Shown piece after piece: positions 58,768 through 64,000 of a stretch of 64,000 nucleotides of DNA. The stretch is from Sphingobium sp. SYK-6. Its GTDB lineage: Bacteria > Pseudomonadota > Alphaproteobacteria > Sphingomonadales > Sphingomonadaceae. The stretch covers positions 868,001-932,000 of the forward strand of contig NC_015976.1 in NCBI RefSeq assembly GCF_000283515.1, read 5' to 3'. Each line of letters begins with the position of its first letter. Position 1 is the stretch's first letter. The notes under the pieces were generated by a model, which searched no databases, was not told the DNA's origin, and worked only from the letters and a program-made list of their open reading frames with translations. A program made the translations under genes and the position numbers.

Positions 58768-59892
58768 CTATTTCCGCGCCACCTTGCGGAACAGCCCGAT
58801 CCACTGATCGATCGTCGCTTCCAGGGTGAAGCGCGCGGCGCGCGCGCGCATGGCCGGGACATCGACCGGATCGTCCCCGATGGCGTCCATCGCGGCCGCC
58901 AATGCCGTAGCGTCACGGACCGGCACCAGCCGCCCCGCGCCCTCGATCATCGAAGGGATGGTCACTGCGCAATCGGTGGCGACGATCGGCAGGCCAGCCG
59001 CAAGCGCTTCCACCAGCACGGCCGGAAGGCCCTCGAAATCGGACGAAAGGATGAAGGCATCGGCACGGGCGAACCATGGGTCGACGGGGTGGCAATGCCC
59101 CGGCAGCTCCAGTTGCCCGGCAATGCCGAGATCCTGCGCCTGCCGCGTCAGGGCCTCGCGCAGCGGTCCCTCGCCCACGATGGTCAGCCGGTCGTCGGGC
59201 CGGGCGATCCGGGCGAAAGCCTCCAGCAGCAGCGCGAAGTTCTTCTGGGGGGAAAGGCGACCGACCGCGAGGAAGTGCCGGCCGGCATGGTCGCGGGGCG
59301 TGGCATCGCGCAAGGTGGCAAGCCGCTCTGCCGTGTCACGAGCGAGCGCGCCATTGTTGATGACCGTCACGGCCTGCGGCGAGACGCCCATCTCCTCGAT
59401 GATCTCGTCCCGCAGCGGCGGCGCCATTGCCACGATGGCAGCGTAGATGCGGCCATGCAGACGCAGCAGCGCACGGTGGAGCCGGTGATGCAGCGCGCTC
59501 CAGTGCGGCGGGCGCAGGCTGTTGCTGGTGCGCAGAACGATGGGTGGGCAGTCCCGGCCGAGACGCAGCTTCGTCACGGCGGCGACGGCCATCAATCCGT
59601 TGCTGGCGAAGAACAGCACGTCCGGCCGCTCCTGCCGGACGATGGCGGGCAGGCGCAGCATCATCCACAGGCTCTCGGTCTCGATCCGCGCCAGCCGGCC
59701 CTTCTTCGGGATGATGTAGGGAACGTCCGGCGCTTCTTCCTCCAGCCGGCCCTCGCGGCGACCGAGCGCGATGCGCGCGTCGACTCCCGCGTCCCGCCAG
59801 CCTTTGGTGAAGCGCAGCACGTCTCGCTCCACGCCGCCCGGTTCCAGACTGTGCAGCGCGCTCAGCACGCGCAGCGGCCGGGATTGCGTCAT
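58768..59892 (-). CDS. Glycosyltransferase, GT4 type
   Basis: 374-residue GT-B enzyme: RVLSALHSLEPGGVERDVLRF N-terminal loop, FLAVGRLSPQKNFALLLEAFARI phosphate-binding segment, and the E-x7-E donor motif in SSDFEGLPAVLVEALAAGLPIVATD. ATG at 59892 overlaps the deacetylase stop (ATGA), so the two are co-translated. The longer upstream frame is a shadow of the deacetylase gene. Sugar and acceptor unknown. Confidence 0.88.
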   Translation of the reverse strand: MTQSRPLRVLSALHSLEPGGVERDVLRFTKGWRDAGVDARIALGRREGRLEEEAPDVPYIIPKKGRLARIETESLWMMLRLPAIVRQERPDVLFFASNGLMAVAAVTKLRLGRDCPPIVLRTSNSLRPPHWSALHHRLHRALLRLHGRIYAAIVAMAPPLRDEIIEEMGVSPQAVTVINNGALARDTAERLATLRDATPRDHAGRHFLAVGRLSPQKNFALLLEAFARIARPDDRLTIVGEGPLREALTRQAQDLGIAGQLELPGHCHPVDPWFARADAFILSSDFEGLPAVLVEALAAGLPIVATDCAVTIPSMIEGAGRLVPVRDATALAAAMDAIGDDPVDVPAMRARAARFTLEATIDQWIGLFRKVARK

Positions 59893-60617
59893 CCGCCGTG
59901 CAGATCCGCGTAGCGTGACGGCCGGTGGGTGCGCACGAACTTGCCGTAAGTGGCATCGATGCTGTCGAGCAGCGCCGGAACGGTCGTGTCCGGCGGATGG
60001 ACCGCGATGCGCGCGTTCTGCAAGGCCCAGGGCGCCGCGCGTGCCGCCGCGGCCACCATCAGCGAACTGGCGATGCGGCCCTGGGTGCGGCTGGCCCATG
60101 TGATCACCGGCCCCTTCGCGACCACGCGTCCCGTCGTGGGCTCCCACACCTTGAGATGATCCTCGGCGAGCGGAAAGCCGCCGTCGCGCAGCGCGTCCAG
60201 GCTGCCGGGCGAATAGAGCCATGCCGGCGCCACGAAGCCGGTGACCGGCCGCCCCAGCGCATCCTCGACCACCGCTCGGCCGCGCTCCAGCCGGCGCAGG
60301 GCCTCCGAGCGGGAAAGCTGGGCGAATTCGCCCGCGCCGGCGGTCATGTGCTTCTGCATGAAGCCCTTCACGCGCGCATCGTCGCGATGGCACCAGCCGT
60401 GCAGGAACATCTCGACCCCGGCGTCCGCCCATGCGCGCAGCTTGCCGGCGAAAGCGGCATTGCCCGCGAGGGGAGCCTTGTCCTCGAAATCCGGCACCAC
60501 CAGCATGGCGAGGCGAGGGCCGCCCAGCAGCCCGCTCAGCCGATCGAACAGCGCATCGACCTCGCTTTCGAAATGCGGTGTCACATCATGGATGGAAGCG
60601 AAAAGGCGCGGCGACAT
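59889..60617 (-). CDS. DUF2334 / polysaccharide deacetylase-like protein
   Basis: 242-residue NodB-fold protein. The N-terminal FASIHDVTPHFESEVDALFD carries the His-Asp metal/base pair typical of DUF2334, and MFLHGWCHRDD has the His-rich second motif; ARIAVHPPDT supplies the C-terminal His. It likely deacetylates an N-acetylated sugar on a glycolipid or polysaccharide. ATG at 60617 is preferred; a GTG 36 bases upstream lies in the repeat region. First gene of the cluster. Confidence 0.82.
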   Translation of the reverse strand: MSPRLFASIHDVTPHFESEVDALFDRLSGLLGGPRLAMLVVPDFEDKAPLAGNAAFAGKLRAWADAGVEMFLHGWCHRDDARVKGFMQKHMTAGAGEFAQLSRSEALRRLERGRAVVEDALGRPVTGFVAPAWLYSPGSLDALRDGGFPLAEDHLKVWEPTTGRVVAKGPVITWASRTQGRIASSLMVAAAARAAPWALQNARIAVHPPDTTVPALLDSIDATYGKFVRTHRPSRYADLHGG

Positions 60618-60949
60618 GCGCGCGCCGTTACACGCTTTCCAGCGCCGCGTCACGCCCCGCTCTGCGAAGGGAGCGCTGGCGGCCGTCCACGCAGCGCGGC
60701 CGCCAGCGCCGCGTCACGCCCCGCTCTGCGAAGGGAGCGCTGGCGGCCGTCCACGCAGCGCGGCCGCTTGACTCGGGCTGGCGGCAGGCGCAAGGGCGAT
60801 TCCATGATCGTTCGTGCTGTCCCGTCCAGCTTTTATTGGCTTCGTCACACATAGACGCGGCCCGTTCGATCATGTGAGTGAAACTGGTGCCGCCGCTGGA
60901 GCGGCATCGCAGCACAAGAACCAGTGGCGGACCTTGCGAGGAGGCTACT
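60618..60949. other. 332-bp intergenic region with tandem repeat
   Basis: No gene is supported here. The left half is filled by a 64-bp tandem repeat with a long inverted repeat (60639-60767); the right half (60768-60949) holds the ribosome site and presumably the promoter of the GNAT gene. Confidence 0.6.
60639..60767. repeat. 64-bp direct repeat, two copies, with internal inverted repeat
   Basis: Copies 60639-60702 and 60703-60766 are identical, and one more base continues the period. GCGCTGGCGGCCG (60673-60685) is perfectly complementary to CGGCCGCCAGCGC (60697-60709), so a 13-bp stem with an 11-base loop bridges the copy junction. The sequence does not code for a conserved protein and resembles REP/MITE-like intergenic elements in form. 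Whether other copies exist elsewhere is unknown. Confidence 0.88.
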
Positions 60950-61426
60950 GTGTTGCAATCCGACGATATACGAGAAGGGCGGGGCCGCGTGCGGCCCATG
61001 GACCGGCATGACCTGGCCGTGGTGGCGGACATGATCGTCCGGCTGGCACGCCATCATGGCGATGATCCGGCGATCGACGCGGCCCGGCTGGAGGTCGATC
61101 TGTTCGGCGAAACCCGCTGGCTGCACGGTCTCGTCGTCGAGCGTTTCGGCTATGTCGTCGGCTATGCGCTGCTGGTGCCGCGCTATCGCGCGCAGCTCAC
61201 CTTGCGCGGGCTCGATCTTCACCATCTCTTCGTGCTGGAGGGATCGCGCGGCCTTGGTCTGGGGCGGTTGCTGGTGGCTGGTGCGCAGGCCGCGGCGCGG
61301 GAGGCCGGCTGCGCATTCCTCACCGTGGGTGCGCGTGCGGAGAATGGCCGGGCACAGGATTTCTATCGCTCGCTCGGTTTCCAGCCCCATCAGGCGGCCG
61401 GTCAGGGCTTCGCGATGACCCTGTGA
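60950..61426 (+). CDS. GNAT-family N-acetyltransferase
   Basis: 158-residue GNAT acetyltransferase. The acetyl-CoA motif A is LHHLFVLEGSRGLGLGRLLVAGAQAAAREAG (glycine-rich Gly-x-Gly-Leu-Gly-Arg), and NGRAQDFYRSLGFQ is the C-terminal motif B. It acetylates a primary amine on an unknown acceptor. GTG at 60950 with GAGGAGG close by was chosen; TTG 60953 is equally possible. Convergent with the Slam-type gene. Confidence 0.85.
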   Translation: MLQSDDIREGRGRVRPMDRHDLAVVADMIVRLARHHGDDPAIDAARLEVDLFGETRWLHGLVVERFGYVVGYALLVPRYRAQLTLRGLDLHHLFVLEGSRGLGLGRLLVAGAQAAAREAGCAFLTVGARAENGRAQDFYRSLGFQPHQAAGQGFAMTL

Positions 61427-61464
61427 GGGCGCTCTTTTGGGCGGGGGGATTGCCTCCCCGGCCC

Positions 61465-62868
61465 TCAGAAGGCGCGCGTAATGCCGAGGTCGATGGTGGT
61501 GCGGCGATAGTCGTAGATGCCGACGGTCGAGATGTTGCGCTCGTAGGCGAGTCGCACCACCGGCGAGAAGCCCGCCACCTCAATCTGGCGGAACGTCGCG
61601 CCGGCCGCGCCGCGCAGGAACCATTCCTTGCGCCGTTCCGTGAAGGGGAAGAGCCGCGCATCGGATTCGAGGCGCCGGGCCGTGACATGGCCAAAGACCG
61701 TCATTCGGCCCATGTCGCGCCAGCCGAGCAGCGTCACGCCGCCCGCCGCGGTCGAGAAGCCGGGGTCGCGGGCCGTCTGGCGGGTGCCGCTCAGCGTCAC
61801 GCCGATTCCGGTGCGGGGAGAGAGCGCGCGCTCGATCCCCGCGCTCAGGTTGAACAGGTCACCATCCTGCATCTCGTTGAACAGATAATGCGTCCGGCCA
61901 TAGGAGAAGCCGACTTCGCTCTGCGCGCGGCGGCCGACGCGCTGTGTCAGGCGCAGATCCGCCGTGGCGGTGCGCGCATAGGCCCTGCCACCATAAGTGC
62001 GCCACGTGGCGCCGAAGGAGGGCATGAGGCGCGTGCCGCCCGCTTGCCATTCGAAGCCGAGCAGGGCGCTGCCGGAAAGATCATTGAACTGGCTCTTGCC
62101 ATAGAAGGTCCCATCGCCGGAGAGGCGCGGCACCAGCGTCAGGCGTGGTGTCAGGCCGAGGCGCGCGAAGACCTGGCCGGTCAGGTGCAGGCCTATGCCG
62201 GACTGCTGGCGCGCATCGTCGGAGAGGTTGAGCGGCGCGATGACGGTGTCCAGCTCCCGCGCGTCGGTGGCCCGGTTGACGTTGCTGTCCGGCGCCATGG
62301 CCAGCTCGAAATTGCCGCCAAAGCGCCGGTTCGAGCGCAGGGCTGTCGCGAAGCGGTCCACCACTTGCGCCACGTCCGGCGGAAGGCCGCTGGCTTGCGC
62401 CTGGCGAAGCTGCTGGCGCGCCCGACCTTCCTCGCCCATCGCGGCAAGCACGCGGGCAAGCTCCAGCCGGACACGGGCGGCCTTGGGGCGCTCGTCCAGC
62501 AAGGCGCGGAATGTGAGGGCTGCGTCGGCGTTGCGGCCCTGGTCGGCCTGCATCATGCCGAGCCGGAAGCGCGCCTCAGCCCGCACTTCGCCATCCGGGT
62601 CTCGCGCAAGCGCGGCATAGATGGCTTCGGCATCGGCAAGGCGTCCGGCAACGCGCGCCTGATCGGCAATGTCGAAAAGCTGCGCCGCGCTCAGTCCGCT
62701 GAGTGCCGCGCCGTCCTGCGTGACGCGCGGTGTCGGCGCAGGCGTGCTGGCCTCGGGGCGATCCGGGGCAGCTTCGCTCTCCGCCTGAGCGTGGGCGGGG
62801 CCGGCGGCGCTGGCGAGCGCAATGACGGCACTCATCATGCCCAGCCCCGCAGCGACGCGGCGCCTCAT
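61465..62868 (-). CDS. Slam-family (DUF560) outer-membrane lipoprotein translocator
   Basis: 467-residue outer-membrane protein: signal peptide, a tetratricopeptide-type helical region (about 55-165, LFDIADQARVAGRLADAEAIYAALARDPDG and onward), then a beta-barrel of about 290 residues rich in alternating aromatic strands, ending in TTIDLGITRAF. This is the surface lipoprotein assembly modulator (Slam, type XI secretion) architecture, which exports substrate proteins to the cell surface. The gene directly upstream encodes a TbpB-like protein, the expected kind of substrate, with 28 bp between them. Confidence 0.85.
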   Translation of the reverse strand: MRRRVAAGLGMMSAVIALASAAGPAHAQAESEAAPDRPEASTPAPTPRVTQDGAALSGLSAAQLFDIADQARVAGRLADAEAIYAALARDPDGEVRAEARFRLGMMQADQGRNADAALTFRALLDERPKAARVRLELARVLAAMGEEGRARQQLRQAQASGLPPDVAQVVDRFATALRSNRRFGGNFELAMAPDSNVNRATDARELDTVIAPLNLSDDARQQSGIGLHLTGQVFARLGLTPRLTLVPRLSGDGTFYGKSQFNDLSGSALLGFEWQAGGTRLMPSFGATWRTYGGRAYARTATADLRLTQRVGRRAQSEVGFSYGRTHYLFNEMQDGDLFNLSAGIERALSPRTGIGVTLSGTRQTARDPGFSTAAGGVTLLGWRDMGRMTVFGHVTARRLESDARLFPFTERRKEWFLRGAAGATFRQIEVAGFSPVVRLAYERNISTVGIYDYRRTTIDLGITRAF

Positions 62869-62896
62869 GATCGCTGCCCCCGAATCCCGATCCCGG

Positions 62897-64000
62897 TCAA
62901 TTCCCCGTCCGCGTGCCGACGATCACGCCGCTGAGATAAGCGGCGCTGGAGCTGCCCGCTCCGCCACTGTCGGTATTTTCCGTCTGCATGCCGAAGCTGC
63001 CAGCCACCTCGGTCGCACGGGGGCCGTAAAGCGCACCTTCGAAGAAGCCGAGATAGGCGTTGTTGTTATTCACGATGTCCGCGGTGAGCCCCGCGTCGAG
63101 GTCGATCGCGCCGCGGGCGAAAGCGAAGGTGCCGAAATCGCGGGTCGCGCCGTCGCTGAGGCTCGTGCCGATCGGGTTGAGCGAGCCGGTGAAGGTGCCG
63201 CCGGCAAAGTCCATGCTGAAATTGCTCGTGCCGCTCAGCGCATAGACCGGGCCGCCCCGGAAACGCGCGGCCGTGCCCTGGATGATGCCGGCGAATTCGC
63301 CTGTCCCGCTCGGGATCTGGAAGCCGTTGGTGCGGATGCCCCAGGTGAACCAGCGGTCGATCCGGTCGCTTGCCGATGCCTGCGCGCGCTCCCACCGGCC
63401 GAAGCTGGCATAGCTGAGCTGGATGGCGGGATTGCCGGCACCCGGCTGGTTGAGCGTCAGGCGGTAGGTCAGCCCGTCGCTGCCGGTGAAGCTGTAGACC
63501 GCGAGCCGGGCATCCGTCTCGGCAGCGACAAGCTGCGCCGGGCTGAAATCCATGTCGATCCCGCGTGCCGTGTCGAGATAGCGATAGGTGGCCGTATCGG
63601 CGTCATAGCCCAGATAAGCGTCGGAGCGCAGAAGTTCGGCATTGTCGGCGCTACGGCCCCCGCCGAGATCGGTGAAGCTGAGCTCGCTGAAGCGGTGCGC
63701 AAAGCCCTGGTCGAAGACGAGCGGCGTCAGCGTCCAGTTGACTGGTTCGATCGTGCCGTCCTGGCGCCCCAGCATATAGCCGGCAGCGACTTGTCCATCG
63801 GCGCTGGTGAGATGCCAGGCCGCGCCGACTTCCTCCGCGCCGGGGCCATAGAAACGTCCGGCCCATCCGCCCGTGAAACGGGTGCCGTCGTCCATGAAGA
63901 AATCGCCGGAGAAATTGTTGGCCGTGCTGGAGACGCTGGCCTCGCCGAAATAGACGCCGATCCCCTTTATCAGCCCGGTGCCGACATCGATGCTGGTCAG
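62897..64000 (-). CDS. TbpB/HpuA-like surface protein, substrate candidate of Slam (5' end outside window)
   Basis: The C-terminal 367 codons of a longer gene: the frame is open to the window edge at 64000, so the N-terminus, including any lipobox, is not visible. The TbpB-type barrel motif occurs twice, as GRFYGPGAEEVGAAWHL and as GALYGPRATEVAGSFGM near the C-terminus, matching a two-lobed transferrin-binding-protein-like architecture with beta-barrel and handle domains. Such proteins are displayed by Slam and usually bind host or environmental metal carriers or hemoproteins; in a free-living sphingomonad the ligand is unknown. Stop lies 28 bp before the Slam start. Confidence 0.8.
   Translation of the reverse strand: MTSIDVGTGLIKGIGVYFGEASVSSTANNFSGDFFMDDGTRFTGGWAGRFYGPGAEEVGAAWHLTSADGQVAAGYMLGRQDGTIEPVNWTLTPLVFDQGFAHRFSELSFTDLGGGRSADNAELLRSDAYLGYDADTATYRYLDTARGIDMDFSPAQLVAAETDARLAVYSFTGSDGLTYRLTLNQPGAGNPAIQLSYASFGRWERAQASASDRIDRWFTWGIRTNGFQIPSGTGEFAGIIQGTAARFRGGPVYALSGTSNFSMDFAGGTFTGSLNPIGTSLSDGATRDFGTFAFARGAIDLDAGLTADIVNNNNAYLGFFEGALYGPRATEVAGSFGMQTENTDSGGAGSSSAAYLSGVIVGTRTGN

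Noticed and set aside
60431..60877. Plus-strand frames with a repeated peptide across the 64-bp repeat
   Set aside because: The peptide repetition simply reflects the DNA duplication; the period of 64 is not a multiple of three, so each copy is read in a different frame, which argues against coding.
61442..61460. CGGGG...CCCCG hairpin between GNAT and Slam genes
   Set aside because: Only five base pairs in a G/C-rich stretch and no T-run on either strand; could arise by chance.

Overview
The window looks like chromosomal DNA of a GC-rich sphingomonad. The clearest marker is the run at 52073-55685: an SDR dehydrogenase followed by three glutathione S-transferase-fold enzymes whose order, lengths and sequences match the lignin beta-aryl ether cleavage genes ligD-ligF-ligE-ligG as I remember them from Sphingobium sp. 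SYK-6. No database was searched, so the strain assignment is recall, but Sphingobium or a very close relative is the best reading. Gene density is high, many neighbouring genes share ATGA or GTGA start-stop overlaps, and no insertion sequence, prophage, integrase or CRISPR array was seen.

Left part (1-17300). A sucrose/fructoside locus comes first: ROK fructokinase, GH68 sucrose-active enzyme, LacI-type repressor and MFS transporter on the minus strand, then a TonB-dependent receptor on the plus strand. Three copies of a GCAATCGATTGC-like palindrome sit in its control regions. Next are a secreted tannase/feruloyl esterase-family protein, a DUF885 metallopeptidase-like protein, two RcnB-family envelope proteins around a prolyl 4-hydroxylase-like dioxygenase, an orphan 2Fe-2S subunit of a xanthine-oxidase-type enzyme, a class II aldolase and a 5'-nucleotidase lipoprotein.

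Middle part (17400-40700). This is housekeeping DNA: rpsU; a membrane FKBP; the minus-strand block pyrE-(small ORF)-pdxJ-acpS-lepB-AI-2E permease; the divergent aa3 oxidase block ctaC-ctaD-ctaB-(41-aa membrane protein)-ctaG-ctaE-DUF983-SURF1-thrC; an rRNA-type methyltransferase; ccmAB; a pterin dehydratase; a DNA glycosylase; a ferredoxin; a lipoprotein/DUF2147 pair; rlmB; tRNA-Tyr; a phospholipase D-family enzyme; and a ThDP-dependent enzyme with a MarR regulator.

Right part (40900-64000). A complete glycogen cluster glgP-glgB-glgC-glgA-pgm-glgX, mostly linked by overlaps, could make ADP-glucose, build and branch glycogen, debranch and phosphorolyse it, and interconvert Glc-1-P and Glc-6-P. 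It is followed directly by ligDFEG, where every junction carries a stem-loop and the ligD-ligF one is a textbook intrinsic terminator. A DUF2141 protein, a glycosyltransferase/membrane protein/deacetylase cluster, a 64-bp tandem repeat with a long inverted repeat, a GNAT acetyltransferase, and a Slam-type outer-membrane protein with its TbpB-like partner (cut by the window edge) complete the window.

I did not find a clearly undescribed system. The most worthwhile leads are the stem-loop architecture inside ligDFEG, the three-site LacI regulon, the Slam/TbpB-like pair, the small ORF between pyrE and pdxJ, and the 64-bp repeat.
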